A stretch of 55,166 bases of DNA, from assembly GCF_014681765.1 (NCBI RefSeq), contig NZ_CP061499.1:1-55166 (forward strand), read 5' to 3'. A program made the translations under genes and the position numbers. Under the pieces are notes generated by a model. That model worked only from the letters and a program-made list of their open reading frames with translations, had not been told where the DNA came from and made no database searches. Each line of letters starts with the position of its first letter. The stretch's first letter is position 1. Shown here in pieces: positions 1 to 7,706 of the stretch. Origin of the DNA: Roseicitreum antarcticum (lineage in GTDB: Bacteria; Pseudomonadota; Alphaproteobacteria; Rhodobacterales; Rhodobacteraceae).

Positions 1-38
1 ATTAATGCGCAACTATGATATTGCTTACGTAGGCACTT

Positions 39-53
39 TGCCATACAGTGGCA
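39..53. promoter_or_regulatory. Possible operator upstream of the HTH/Fic pair
   Basis: A short inverted repeat, TGCCA-5 nt-TGGCA, lies about 40 bases before the chosen start of the HTH gene. HTH proteins of such pairs often repress their own promoter, so an operator here is plausible. No convincing -10 box was found, so this is weak. Confidence 0.25.
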
Positions 54-92
54 TTGCAATACCCATGTGAATGCAAAATCTCAGGTTGGCAA

Positions 93-554
93 ATGTCCGT
101 CTCCCGCGCGAAGCAACGTCAGGCCCAAGACCGGATCAACCAGGCTGCCAGCCTGGCAAAGTCGCTTGCAAAGCCGTTCGGCGGCTGGATCGCCACGTTT
201 CAGGAAGCGATCGGGATGAACGCGCCCGCCCTTGCCGAACGTCTCGATGTGTCGCGCAACACGATTTACGCATCGATCAAGAATGAGCAGGCGGGAACGA
301 TCTCGCTGAACCAGCTCGAGAAGATCGCCGAAGCCATGGGCGGACGTGTCGTCTATGGCATCGTCCCACGCGAGGGCCCAGTCGAGGAGATCGTCCTGGC
401 TCAAGCGCGCGCAAAAGCCCGCCGCATCATTCAGCGCACGCGCGCGCACATGGCGCTCGAAGAGCAAAGCGAGGGGCTGCGCAGCGAGGCCGAGATGGTC
501 GAGGAACTGGCGGCCGACATCATCCGCGAAGGCCGACGGGATTTCTGGCAATGA
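93..554 (+). CDS. Mobile mystery protein A-like HTH protein
   Basis: This 153-residue protein carries an XRE-like helix-turn-helix in its middle (AEALAERLDVSRNTIYASI-type segment, about residues 40-75), where it reads LAERLDVSRNTIYASIKN. The helical, charged C-terminal half has many Ala/Arg/Glu. It resembles mobile mystery protein A (TIGR02612), which is found paired with a Fic protein on mobile elements. I chose the ATG at 93 because the homologous core MSVSRAKQRQAQ begins there; an in-frame ATG at 48 would add 15 atypical residues. Its stop overlaps the start of the next gene by 4 bases, so the two are translationally coupled. The likely role is DNA binding, autoregulation and restraint of the Fic partner, by analogy with other HTH-Fic toxin-antitoxin pairs; this is inferred, not shown by the sequence. 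Confidence 0.8.
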   Translation: MSVSRAKQRQAQDRINQAASLAKSLAKPFGGWIATFQEAIGMNAPALAERLDVSRNTIYASIKNEQAGTISLNQLEKIAEAMGGRVVYGIVPREGPVEEIVLAQARAKARRIIQRTRAHMALEEQSEGLRSEAEMVEELAADIIREGRRDFWQ

Positions 555-1156
555 CGCTGGAGTTTCATGAACCCGCTGGGGCGACGCCCCTGACACCGGA
601 CGAATTGCTTGGCCTCAAGGCCAAGCACATCGCGACCCGCGGCGAGTTGAACGAGCTCGAAGGCGAGAACATCATCACCGGTCTGACTTGGCTCGACCGA
701 CGATCCAAGTCGTTCGATCTGCTGACCGATGCTGCCGTCCGCGAGATCCACAAGCGCCTCTTCGGCGAGGTCTGGGATTGGGCGGGCGTCTATCGCTTGA
801 CCGAGAAGAACATCGGCGTGCCGGTCTGGCACATTTCGACCGAGCTACGCACCTGCCTCGATGACGCTCGCTACTGGCGTGACCACAAGAGCTTTGATCG
901 ACTGGAAGCAACTGCGCGCCTTCATCATCGCTTGGTCTGGATCCATCCCTTCGCGAACGGAAACGGACGTTGGGCCCGAATCGTGGCAGACGCCTACTTG
1001 GCGAAGATCGATCCGGATATCTTCCTCGACTGGTCCGGCGGCGGAACGCTGAGCGCCGACAGTGCACACCGCTCGGCTTATATCGCGGCGCTGAGATCGG
1101 CCGATCAGCACAACTTTGATCCCCTGGTGACGCTCGTCAGGTCAATCGCCCGATAG
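551..1156 (+). CDS. Mobile mystery protein B, Fic-domain protein
   Basis: This 201-residue Fic/DOC-fold protein has the signature IHPFANGNGRWAR at about residues 131-143. In the Fic family the catalytic His (here H132) activates a target hydroxyl and the GNGR loop binds the nucleotide phosphates, usually to transfer AMP. The usual acidic residue of HPFx(D/E)GNGR is Asn here, which would weaken metal binding or change the nucleotide used. The size and the NELEGEN segment near residue 37 match mobile mystery protein B (TIGR02613). The gene starts within the stop of the HTH gene (ATGA overlap), so the two form one transcription unit. It could be a toxin or a regulatory Fic enzyme. The family call is firm and the toxin role is inference. 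Confidence 0.85.
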   Translation: MTLEFHEPAGATPLTPDELLGLKAKHIATRGELNELEGENIITGLTWLDRRSKSFDLLTDAAVREIHKRLFGEVWDWAGVYRLTEKNIGVPVWHISTELRTCLDDARYWRDHKSFDRLEATARLHHRLVWIHPFANGNGRWARIVADAYLAKIDPDIFLDWSGGGTLSADSAHRSAYIAALRSADQHNFDPLVTLVRSIAR

Positions 1157-1159
1157 TCC

Positions 1160-1804
1160 TCACCCGAACCGCCGCCCTTCTTCGGTGAAGCTGTACTCGT
1201 TCACGATGATGCCGTCCTCGATGGCCTCGTCCGAGGTGAGGTGTTCGTATTCGGCTTCAAGCTGGCGGTAGAGCCAGCGGGCCAGATCGCGCAGCGCCTC
1301 GGTCACGGTCTCCTCTGCGTCCTCGGTGGGCGGCTGCCAGGTCGGGCTGTCGCGCGTGACGTCGATCGACATGGTGTATTCGTGGCAGTAGCGGCCACGG
1401 TGGCTGACCTCGGCGGCGAGCTGGTAGAAGTTGCGCCGCTGGATCGCCTGCAGCCGGTCAGCGATACCGTGTAAGGTTGTGTCTTGGGGCGCATAGTCCC
1501 GGATGCGCGCGGCTCCGCCCTTGGCGTGGCTGAGGTATGCTTCAAAACAGGCCCCATCCCCCTGGCTCCAGAACCCTGAAAACCAGATGCAGGGCTTGGC
1601 CCGCGTCCCGCCACCCATCAGGCGGACGGGGGTGGTCTTCAGGCGGATGCCGAGGATTTCGCAGACCTGCTCAAAATCCTCGTAGACCGCATCCCACCAG
1701 TCGTCGTGGGGGCCAAGTTCGCGATACCAACTGCGGGCCTTGTCCTTGGCCGCGTCGGAAAGCTCGGGGAACTGGTAGACGGTTGTGCAGATGATCTCAG
1801 GCAT
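1160..1804 (-). CDS. Conserved plasmid protein of unknown function
   Basis: This 214-residue soluble protein has no domain I can name. It begins MPEIICTTVYQFPELSDAAKDKARSW-like (a helical segment with the motif FPELSDAAKDKARSWY) and contains aromatic, Gly-rich stretches (RLMGGGTRAKPCIWFSGFWSQGDG). Proteins of this type occur on alphaproteobacterial plasmids and are sometimes labelled antitoxin of a toxin-antitoxin stability system, but nothing seen here supports that. It overlaps the upstream 139-residue gene by 8 bases, so the two are co-translated. It is the last gene of the minus-strand accessory series and converges with the Fic gene, leaving only 3 bases between their stops. Confidence 0.75.
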   Translation of the reverse strand: MPEIICTTVYQFPELSDAAKDKARSWYRELGPHDDWWDAVYEDFEQVCEILGIRLKTTPVRLMGGGTRAKPCIWFSGFWSQGDGACFEAYLSHAKGGAARIRDYAPQDTTLHGIADRLQAIQRRNFYQLAAEVSHRGRYCHEYTMSIDVTRDSPTWQPPTEDAEETVTEALRDLARWLYRQLEAEYEHLTSDEAIEDGIIVNEYSFTEEGRRFG

Positions 1805-2216
1805 CGACGTCCTCCCCGTTCAGCGCGGCGGCAAGCCACTCGTTGGTGTTGGTCCAACCAATCGTGGTGCGCTTGCCGAGGTCGATGACATGCGCGCCAC
1901 CGCCAAAAGCTCCAAGCCGGGCACGAGAGCAGGTGTTGGCATATTCAAATCCCCAGAGGCCGGAGAGATCGAGATCTTCCGCAAGGCGCAGCACGAAGCG
2001 GATGACCGCCTCGACATCGCCGTGTTCGTCGTCATGGATCCAGAGGGTGTTTCCCTCGGGCGCGTCCTGATGCACGAGGGTGAAACCCGCGACCTCTAGG
2101 TCGTCTGCGTCCTGATCCGCAACGCGCAGTTCCTGGAACAGCGCAAGCGCGCGGGCAGCCTTGTCGGCACTGCCAACGTCGATCAGGCATGAGAAATGAG
2201 TGAAGTAATCCGCCAT
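1797..2216 (-). CDS. Conserved plasmid protein of unknown function
   Basis: This acidic protein of 139 residues has no recognised domain. The middle is rich in Asp/Glu (RVADQDADDLEVAGFTLVHQD, broken here at 20 residues or fewer), with no membrane segments or signal peptide. A strong ribosome site (AGGAGG) lies 6 bases before the ATG at 2216. It overlaps the next gene downstream, and a strong GC hairpin (2240-2257) lies just upstream of its ribosome site. It probably belongs to the same plasmid-upkeep gene set as the DUF6878 and DUF6915 genes, judged only from position. Confidence 0.75.
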   Translation of the reverse strand: MADYFTHFSCLIDVGSADKAARALALFQELRVADQDADDLEVAGFTLVHQDAPEGNTLWIHDDEHGDVEAVIRFVLRLAEDLDLSGLWGFEYANTCSRARLGAFGGGAHVIDLGKRTTIGWTNTNEWLAAALNGEDVDA

Positions 2217-2239
2217 TGGGACCTCCTGAGATTGAGAAA

Positions 2240-2257
2240 CCCGGCCAAGGGGCCGGG
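2240..2257 (-). terminator. GC hairpin, terminator-like
   Basis: Perfect 7-base arms (CCCGGCC / GGCCGGG) around a 4-base loop, followed on the minus strand by GTTTCTC. It sits between the 65-residue gene (2292-2489) and the next gene's ribosome site. It could end transcription of the upstream genes or attenuate the downstream ones. The T run is short. Confidence 0.5.
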
Positions 2258-2291
2258 CGCTGGATTGAGATAAGGGGATGAGGCAAAGCGA

Positions 2292-2489
2292 TCAGCCGGA
2301 TGGCGGATCGCCTGCGGCCTGACGCGCGGCGTGTGCGCAGAGCATCTGCCGGTAGAAGCGTTTGCGCGCCGTACGGAAGCTACGCACGGCGCGCGTGTCG
2401 GGGTGCAGCGCCCGGACCGCCGCGCGCAGAACTGTCTGGGGCGAGGCCGTCGGCGGCAGATCTAGGCGCAAGTATGCTGGATCAGTCAT
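2292..2489 (-). CDS. Small protein with a partial J-domain look
   Basis: This small basic protein of 65 residues begins TDPAYLRLDLPPTASPQTVL and continues RAAVRALHPDTR. The spacing of YLRLDLPPTAS, a helix, and then HPD resembles the first two helices and loop of a DnaJ J-domain, which needs the HPD tripeptide to stimulate Hsp70. The protein ends soon after, with RSFRTARKRFYRQ as a possible third helix. It starts one base after the stop codon of the DUF6915 gene, so it is coupled to that gene. The J-domain resemblance comes from reading the sequence by eye; the function is unknown. Confidence 0.65.
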   Translation of the reverse strand: MTDPAYLRLDLPPTASPQTVLRAAVRALHPDTRAVRSFRTARKRFYRQMLCAHAARQAAGDPPSG

Positions 2490-2490
2490 G

Positions 2491-2868
2491 TCAGCTGACC
2501 TCGACCACGGGCGAGGCGAGATGCGGATCGACCTTTGCCTCGATCCGCTCGGTCCGGCCCATCCAGGGCTCGGGGCGGATCGCCTTCACCCAGTCGGCGA
2601 AGCTCGGGATGAAGCCGAGGTCTTCCTTCACATGCTGCTCGCCCACCCAACGCGTCGGGATGACGCGTCCGGTCGAGAGCGTGAGGGTCTGCCCGAAAAT
2701 CGTCTCGGCCATGAAGATGCCCTCCGCATGGTGGCGCAGCGACCGGTGGCGGAAATCTGCGGTGATCCCCTTGCTCTGGTCGAACCAGGAATGCACGGCG
2801 AGGTAATCCTCGACCGTGCCGCCCCATTTCTTCACCGAGGACAGCGCGTGATGATAGGGATGTGCCAT
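2491..2868 (-). CDS. DUF6915 family protein
   Basis: This 125-residue protein begins MAHPYHHALSSVKKWGG, a start I associate with the DUF6915 family of alphaproteobacterial plasmids and phages. Its middle, DYLAVHSWFDQSKG...HRSLRHHAEGIF, is rich in His and aromatic residues, and the His residues (HPYHH; FRHRSLRHHAEG) could bind metal. No membrane segment is seen. It is followed with a one-base gap by the small J-like gene and preceded by the DUF6878 gene, a grouping that suggests a shared but unknown plasmid function. The family call is from memory of the motif. Confidence 0.75.
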   Translation of the reverse strand: MAHPYHHALSSVKKWGGTVEDYLAVHSWFDQSKGITADFRHRSLRHHAEGIFMAETIFGQTLTLSTGRVIPTRWVGEQHVKEDLGFIPSFADWVKAIRPEPWMGRTERIEAKVDPHLASPVVEVS

Positions 2869-2879
2869 CGCTTCCCCCC

Positions 2880-3371
2880 TCAGAAATCATGCGTGTAGAG
2901 TCCGGACGACGTGAAACGTTCGTTGAACTCGAGGTGGATGCAGCGGGCGGAAGCGTCGAAGCAGAACTCGCCGTAGGCGCCGTCGTTGTTCTCCCAGCCT
3001 CCATGCGTGTCGGAGAGGAAGTCGTAGGCGAGTTGCTCGACGACATCCTCCAGCGACAGGCTGCGCATCTCGACCTCGGGGTCATCCCAGGTCAGCGCGG
3101 CATAGGGGATTTCGGTCGCGGGGAAATCGACAGCCGTATCGCCCGCCCAAGCGCCGATGCTTTCGATCTGGCCGCTGTCACCGGCACCGTCGAAGGTCAC
3201 GGTGACATGGGTGATGCCGGCGGCCGTGAGGCCATCGAAGAGGCGACCCTTGTTGCCAGGGCGCAAGGCGAGGGTCCGGGCGGTGCGTTCGGCATGTGCG
3301 GCAAGGATCGCCCCGAAATCGACGGTGGAAGGCCGCAGCGGTGCGGCCAGAGTGGGTTCAGTCTGGGTCAT
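2880..3371 (-). CDS. DUF6878 family protein
   Basis: This acidic protein of 163 residues ends with the striking FLSDTHGGWENNDGAYGEF segment followed by a HLEFNERF motif, which I associate with DUF6878 proteins of Rhodobacterales and Rhizobiales plasmids. The family has no established function. It starts at the ATG at 3371 behind a GGAGATATCC ribosome site, the same arrangement as at the DUF932 gene, and a G/C-rich leader with a small hairpin (3409-3431) lies upstream. Its stop is 11 bases from the DUF6915 start, consistent with an operon. Confidence 0.78.
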   Translation of the reverse strand: MTQTEPTLAAPLRPSTVDFGAILAAHAERTARTLALRPGNKGRLFDGLTAAGITHVTVTFDGAGDSGQIESIGAWAGDTAVDFPATEIPYAALTWDDPEVEMRSLSLEDVVEQLAYDFLSDTHGGWENNDGAYGEFCFDASARCIHLEFNERFTSSGLYTHDF

Positions 3372-3475
3372 GGATATCTCCGTTCAGTGAGGACAGGTCA
3401 GACCCCCCGGGTGGCGCACTCTTCTGCACCCCCGAAGGCTCAAACCCCTCACAGCCCTCCTCTGCCTCTCGGGCG

Positions 3476-3994
3476 TCACGCCGCGACCTGCAGCGCCCGG
3501 GTGGCGAAAGCGCGCCAGAGCGGATCGACAAGGCGGGCATCCAGAAGATCGGCACGGTGACGCAGCCGCTGCGCCAGTTCAGGCTCGTGCCAGTCAGTCG
3601 CGCGACCCGCCTGGGCGCGAAGTTGAACCGCCTCGGTCACGACGGCCCGTGCCTCAAGAGCATTGGCGACAGGGTGGCACCAAGCCACAGCGCCATGACT
3701 GGCGGCCCCGGCAAGAACCAGACGCTGGTCGCAATCAAGGATCGCCAGAAGCTGCGGCGCTGCATCAGAGCCGTTGTCCTCAACAAGCTCAAACGCCCCC
3801 TGCATAGCGTCGGCCAGTGTCGCGAAACGCTCAACGACAACGGGGGCAGCAGTGCCCGACATCAGGGCTGTCGGCGTCCGTTGCATCCGGGTCAGCGCGA
3901 AAGGCAGGCTGGGATCAGGGGTAACGGTCGGGGCACCTGGAACAGGACCCATCGGGCGTGTGCTCGGCTGAATCGGCAGGGGAAGGTCAAACAT
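3476..3994 (-). CDS. Conserved plasmid protein of unknown function
   Basis: This 172-residue protein begins MFDLPLPIQPSTRPMGPVPG and has a Pro-rich N-terminus. An Ala-rich helical body follows (FATLADAMQGAFELVEDNGS; LLAILDCDQRLVLAGAASHG). I chose the ATG at 3994 because GGAGAT lies just before it; the longer frame upstream runs through the structured leader at 4007-4043 and would be untypical. No catalytic motif is visible. It is placed between DUF6878 and DUF932, and shares its leader type with the DUF932 and ParB-like genes, so it is probably regulated with them. Confidence 0.72.
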   Translation of the reverse strand: MFDLPLPIQPSTRPMGPVPGAPTVTPDPSLPFALTRMQRTPTALMSGTAAPVVVERFATLADAMQGAFELVEDNGSDAAPQLLAILDCDQRLVLAGAASHGAVAWCHPVANALEARAVVTEAVQLRAQAGRATDWHEPELAQRLRHRADLLDARLVDPLWRAFATRALQVAA

Positions 3995-4006
3995 GGCAGT
4001 ATCTCC

Positions 4007-4043
4007 AACGGCGCGGGAAGCCGCTCTCCCCGCTTCATCCGTC
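4007..4043 (-). promoter_or_regulatory. Structured 5' leader, family 1 copy A
   Basis: Read on the minus strand, this has an outer stem GACGG / CCGTT and an inner stem GGGGAG / CTTCCC around the loop AGCGG, ending about 12 bases before the start codon at 3994. The same two-stem layout with the core GAGAGYGGC is found before the DUF932 gene (5553-5590) and the ParB-like gene (13733-13773), with stem-preserving base changes. It is probably a cis-acting RNA structure. Confidence 0.6.
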
Positions 4044-4212
4044 AAAGACCAAACCGCCGCCCTCTTCCTCGAAGGGGCGGCGGCGATAGATTTGGCCAGG
4101 GCGTCAGAGTTTGCCGAGACCACGCAGGCTCAGCTCTGTCCCGGCACCCACGATGATAGCGACCAAGGATGTCACGGGCTTCGAGGATGACGGTTTCTTC
4201 CTGGGGGGTCAT
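4042..4212 (-). CDS. Doubtful small ORF or gene relic
   Basis: From an ATG at 4212 the frame reads TPQEETVILEARDILGRYHRG and then loses any protein-like character. In another frame the text continues GAGTELSLRGLGKL to a stop near 4106, so a one-base shift would give a short, sensible helical peptide. It may be the N-terminal stub of a decayed plasmid gene lying between the DUF932 gene and the next leader. I cannot assign a family. Confidence 0.25.
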   Translation of the reverse strand: MTPQEETVILEARDILGRYHRGCRDRAEPAWSRQTLTPWPNLSPPPLRGRGRRFGL

Positions 4213-4337
4213 GGGGGTCTCGCTGAATTGCACGCACCGAAGCCCCTGCCCTCTCGGGGCAAAGCCAACGGCGTGCATGTTGAGAAAAAGGTGCAGCGAC
4301 CGCCTCGGGATCAGGCGATCGCTGCATGGGCGCTTTG

Positions 4338-5537
4338 TCAGCCGACCCGGTCGAGGAGCTTCTTGGCACGCCCTTCCATGTCGAGCCGGGCGTCCTGCTG
4401 GGTCTTATCGCGCGCAAGCCGCGTGATGCCCTGCACGAAGTCGAAAATGCTTTCCGGCGGGCGGCCCTCCTCCATCAGCACTTTCTCGATGATCTTGCCA
4501 GACTCGGCCTTTGAGAACCCCCGCTTGCGCAGGAAATCCGCGCGATCCTCGTCGCTGCGCGCCACGACCTGCTGCCGCGCGGCCTTGATGCCGTTCACGA
4601 ACCCCTGCGGCGAGGAATTGGCAAACCGCGTCAGCGCCGGGGCCGCCTCATGGGCAAAGCGCGAGGCGGCGTATTTCGAATGCCGAATCCGGATCTCCTG
4701 AAAATCCTCGACGCCCCAGAGGTTGCGGTTCTGGCAAACCGCCCGCAGGTAAAAACTCGCCATGCCGAGGGTCTTCGCCCCAACCTCGGAATTCCAGCAG
4801 TAAAAGCCCCGGAAGTAGAGATCGGGGGAGCCATCGGGCAACTTGCCCGCCTCGATCGGATTGCGATCATCGACCAGGAACAGGAAGACATCGCGGTCCG
4901 ACGCATACAGCGTGGTCGTGTCGCGGCTGATTTCGACATCGGGGTTGTAGACCCCGGTCGACCAGTCGAGCACGCCCGGCACCTTCCAGCGCGTGTCGCC
5001 GGTGCCATTGCCCGCGATGCGCTGCACCGCTTCGACCAGCTCGAAATCGTGGATGCGGCCATAGTCGGGTCCGGTCACGGCGCGCAGTTCGGTGCGGCCA
5101 TCTTCCGTCTCGAAGGTTTTGACTTGCTCAGCGCGGTGGTTGGTCAGACCATACTGCAGGTTGATCCCCGCCAGCGGCGCGGGCAACTGCCGCAGATAGG
5201 ACGCCGGAACGCCAACAATGCTGGCAAGCTGACCAAACGCCCAATGCGTTGGCGCAACAGGCTCTTGCGCTTTCGGCAGCATCAGATGCAACCGTTCGGG
5301 GTTGTCGCGCGCCGCCTCGACCCGGATGTCCGCAGTCTGCACCACCCGGCTCCGGCTGCGCTCGGAGCGACCCTTCACATTGGCCCAGAGATCGTCGAGC
5401 GAGAGATACCGCTCGTCATCAGGCCGGTTGAACCATTCGGACGACACCCGCCCGTTCCGCTCACCCCGGCTCACGTCCACTTTCCAGCCACCAGCACGCG
5501 TCGGCGCGACCGGATCCAAAACTTCTACAACACTCAT
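4338..5537 (-). CDS. DUF932 family protein
   Basis: This 399-residue phage/plasmid-type protein is recognised by the long central DUF932 region (about residues 85-340), with segments such as PASYLRQLPAPLAGINLQYG, RAVTGPDYGRIHDFELVEAV, SDRDVFLFLVDDRNPIEAG and RGFYCWNSEVGAKTLGMASF. The family is common on plasmids and phages next to recombination and anti-restriction genes; its biochemical role is not settled. I chose the ATG at 5537 because GGAGATATCCG precedes it, and it lies directly after a two-stem leader (5553-5590). The C-terminus is charged and helical. The gene is complete. Confidence 0.85.
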   Translation of the reverse strand: MSVVEVLDPVAPTRAGGWKVDVSRGERNGRVSSEWFNRPDDERYLSLDDLWANVKGRSERSRSRVVQTADIRVEAARDNPERLHLMLPKAQEPVAPTHWAFGQLASIVGVPASYLRQLPAPLAGINLQYGLTNHRAEQVKTFETEDGRTELRAVTGPDYGRIHDFELVEAVQRIAGNGTGDTRWKVPGVLDWSTGVYNPDVEISRDTTTLYASDRDVFLFLVDDRNPIEAGKLPDGSPDLYFRGFYCWNSEVGAKTLGMASFYLRAVCQNRNLWGVEDFQEIRIRHSKYAASRFAHEAAPALTRFANSSPQGFVNGIKAARQQVVARSDEDRADFLRKRGFSKAESGKIIEKVLMEEGRPPESIFDFVQGITRLARDKTQQDARLDMEGRAKKLLDRVG

Positions 5538-5552
5538 CGGATATCTCCTGCA

Positions 5553-5590
5553 ACGGGCGCCGGGAGCCACTCTCCCAGCCTTCAACCCGT
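5553..5590 (-). promoter_or_regulatory. Structured 5' leader, family 1 copy B
   Basis: On the minus strand the outer stem ACGGG / CCCGT encloses a perfect inner stem GGGAG / CTCCC with loop AGTGG, followed by GGCG before the closing arm. It lies about 12-15 bases upstream of the ATG of the DUF932 gene. It differs from the copy at 13733-13773 mainly at unpaired positions and by G-C versus G-U changes inside the stem. Confidence 0.65.
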
Positions 5591-5660
5591 CACCGGAAAC
5601 CCGGCACTCCTCGGACTCTAAAAATGCGGATACCCACCATCAGTCTGAGAGCAAGACCAA

Positions 5661-6698
5661 TCAGGGGAGCTTTTTGTCGGGTACCAGTGCAGCCCAGCCA
5701 CGCACAGCGTCTTGGTGTGAGATTAACCATTCGCGCAAGGAACGGGTTGCGACAATCCCTGTGCGCACGGACTCAATCTGCTCATCAAAGGGAGTGAAAT
5801 GGTCCAACGCCGGAGTTGGCACGACCAGCATCAGACCGGCGCGCCCTGAGTTACGCTTGTTTACCGTTGGGACAGCACGGATGCCCGTTCCGGCCAAATC
5901 TGCCGAGATTTGGGCAGCAAGTTCATTAAAATGATCGCCCCACGTGTAGAAGTTGATATTGGCATTTGCCTCGCGAAGCTGATGGACGATCCGCATCTGC
6001 GGCAAGAATGTCCATTTCGGTAGGGTTTCTGGAGCGAAGATCATGGTCACACTGTCGGCGGCGCTTTCGCGCAGCATCGAGGGTCCAGGGACGAGCTCAG
6101 GTGCGGTTTCGCGCAACAGCGCGACATAACGTTCCGTAAATTGCCGCTTGGCTGGATGGACAACCTGAGTATAGCCGCGCCGCTGTTTTTCGATAGCCTG
6201 CCGCATCATGCTAGCGCGATGCGCAAGCCGACCACCCAATTCGCCTGTCTCACGAGCGGCGCGGGTTTCAAAAAACTTGGCGAGACTTTCGTAGCTGATT
6301 GCATGGTCGAAACCCGCGGCGAAGACCGCATTTGCAGCGCGATATTCCTGCGGACAAACAAGGATCGTGCGTACCAGATGATAACCAGCCGCCTGTTCGA
6401 CAGCTTCAGCACGATAGGATTCGGCCTGACGTGGCTGTTCAGATGTGTCGAGTTTGTTCTCGATCAACAACAGGACATCCCCGGCATTCGTCTGCACCCG
6501 AACCGAAATATCGATCTCGCGTCGACTGTGGATGCGGCGCACGGAGTGCATGACCGACGCGTGCTCAACTACCAATTCACTTAGGCTGATAGATCTTAGT
6601 ATGGCCAAAATGAACAAAGGTGAGGCAGCAAATTCCTCGACTAGCAGTAGGTCTATATCACGCTCAGTGGCGTGGGTCAGGACAAGCATTTCGTTCAT
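5661..6698 (-). CDS. PD-(D/E)XK nuclease-like protein
   Basis: This 345-residue protein has an N-terminal nuclease-like core. It shows REID (D63), then LLLIENK (E80 and K82), then QAESY (Q91 to Y95). This is the D...ExK plus QxxxY pattern of the RecB/Cas4-like branch of the PD-(D/E)XK superfamily, so cleavage of DNA with bound Mg2+ is likely. The C-terminal half has no named domain. I preferred the start at 6698 over an in-frame ATG at 6737 because GAGGTG precedes it. It is isolated: the neighbours are a DUF932 gene downstream and ssb upstream. A lone defence or anti-plasmid nuclease is possible, but that is inference. Confidence 0.75.
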   Translation of the reverse strand: MNEMLVLTHATERDIDLLLVEEFAASPLFILAILRSISLSELVVEHASVMHSVRRIHSRREIDISVRVQTNAGDVLLLIENKLDTSEQPRQAESYRAEAVEQAAGYHLVRTILVCPQEYRAANAVFAAGFDHAISYESLAKFFETRAARETGELGGRLAHRASMMRQAIEKQRRGYTQVVHPAKRQFTERYVALLRETAPELVPGPSMLRESAADSVTMIFAPETLPKWTFLPQMRIVHQLREANANINFYTWGDHFNELAAQISADLAGTGIRAVPTVNKRNSGRAGLMLVVPTPALDHFTPFDEQIESVRTGIVATRSLREWLISHQDAVRGWAALVPDKKLP

Positions 6699-6827
6699 AC
6701 ACAGCACCTCAGTCAGCAAGTTGTGCAACAACGACATGCGAATGTGGCATTGCTCGGGCGGGACGGTGACCAGTCTACTATTCGGTCCACTTCGTGACTA
6801 AAATGAAGGCAGGTCGCTTAAGCCGAA

Positions 6828-6849
6828 CCCGGCGGGTAACCCCGCCGGG
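6828..6849 (-). terminator. Hairpin downstream of ssb
   Basis: Arms CCCGGCGGG and CCCGCCGGG form a strong hairpin about 22 bases beyond the ssb stop codon on the minus strand. The following bases (TTCGGCTTAAG) lack a real T run, so it may be a weak terminator or an RNA-stabilising 3' end. Confidence 0.45.
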
Positions 6850-6871
6850 CTCGAGGGGGAGACCCCGTTCC

Positions 6872-7276
6872 TCAGAACGGGATCTCGTCGTCGCGGTCGA
6901 CCAGCTCGGGGTTTTCGTTCTCGGTCGACTTCGGGCGGCTCAGGAAGTCGACCTTCTCGGCGATGATCTCGCAGCCGTAGCGGTCGTTCCCCATGCTGTC
7001 GATCCACTTGCTGTAGTGGATACGGCCGTGGACGAGGACCTTCATGCCCTTTTCGCAATGCTCCGCGACAGTCTTGCCGAGACCGTTGAAGCAGGTGATG
7101 CGGTGCCATTCGGTATCCATGACCCGGTAGCCGTTGTCGTCGCGCAGCACGCGACCTTCCGAGAGGCGGGGGCGCGAGGTAGCGAGGCTGAAGTTGGTGA
7201 TGTTGGTGCCGCCCTGAGTGGTGCGGGTTTCGGGTTTCTGACCGATGTTGCCGGCGAGGATGACGATGTTCTGCAT
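6872..7276 (-). CDS. ssb: Single-stranded DNA-binding protein
   Basis: This 134-residue OB-fold protein begins MQNIVILAGNIGQKPETRTT, continues with TNFSLATSRPR and DTEWHRITCFNGLGKTVAEH, and ends with the acidic tail DRDDEIPF. These are hallmarks of bacterial SSB, in which the tail recruits repair and replication proteins. It is shorter than chromosomal SSB (about 170 residues) because the Gly/Gln-rich linker is nearly absent, as is usual for plasmid or phage copies. The start at 7276 is set by GGAG 9 bases upstream. It would coat single-stranded plasmid DNA during replication or entry. A hairpin leader (7296-7320) precedes it. Confidence 0.93.
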   Translation of the reverse strand: MQNIVILAGNIGQKPETRTTQGGTNITNFSLATSRPRLSEGRVLRDDNGYRVMDTEWHRITCFNGLGKTVAEHCEKGMKVLVHGRIHYSKWIDSMGNDRYGCEIIAEKVDFLSRPKSTENENPELVDRDDEIPF

Positions 7277-7295
7277 GATAAGCTCCTGTGTTTCC

Positions 7296-7320
7296 TGTCT
7301 TCGGGACCGTCCCTTCGACA
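7296..7320 (-). promoter_or_regulatory. Hairpin leader of ssb, family 2
   Basis: Arms TGTC / GACA enclose the inner stem GGGAC / GTCCC with a one-base centre on the plus strand. On the minus strand the text CGAAGACAGGA follows and leads to the ribosome site. The small gene at 10419-10583 has the same arrangement (10594-10632). Confidence 0.5.
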
Positions 7321-7706
7321 AAACCCTGAAAAAGCCCGTCGGGTGACGCGTGCACGGTGGACAGCATGGACGCCGGAAACCCCCAAAGGACCGGGGTGGA
7401 GCGGGCAGGACGCCACAGGCGGCCAACTCGGCCCGGGCTGACGCGGGGTTGCCCGCAGGAGGCCGAACGGGATTAGGGGATTGTCAGTCGAAGGGATGGA
7501 ACAGAAGTCAGAGTGGCGCGGGGAGCCCATGCCAGACCCTGTCATCTTGCCAATCGGGACTGCCTGAACCGAAGCCCAGCACCCACACAGGCGGCAGAGA
7601 CAATGGATCAACCAAACCCTTGTCTCCTGCCACCTGTATACGGGAGTTGCGGGCCCATGCCGCGGCGGGCTATCGATACCGGAACATTCAGTACACAAGG
7701 CATAAT

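Noticed and set aside
4042-4278. A RadC/JAB-type gene fragment near the DUF932 gene
   Set aside because: Only some 20 residues look protein-like and the similarity could not be supported; listed as a doubtful ORF instead.
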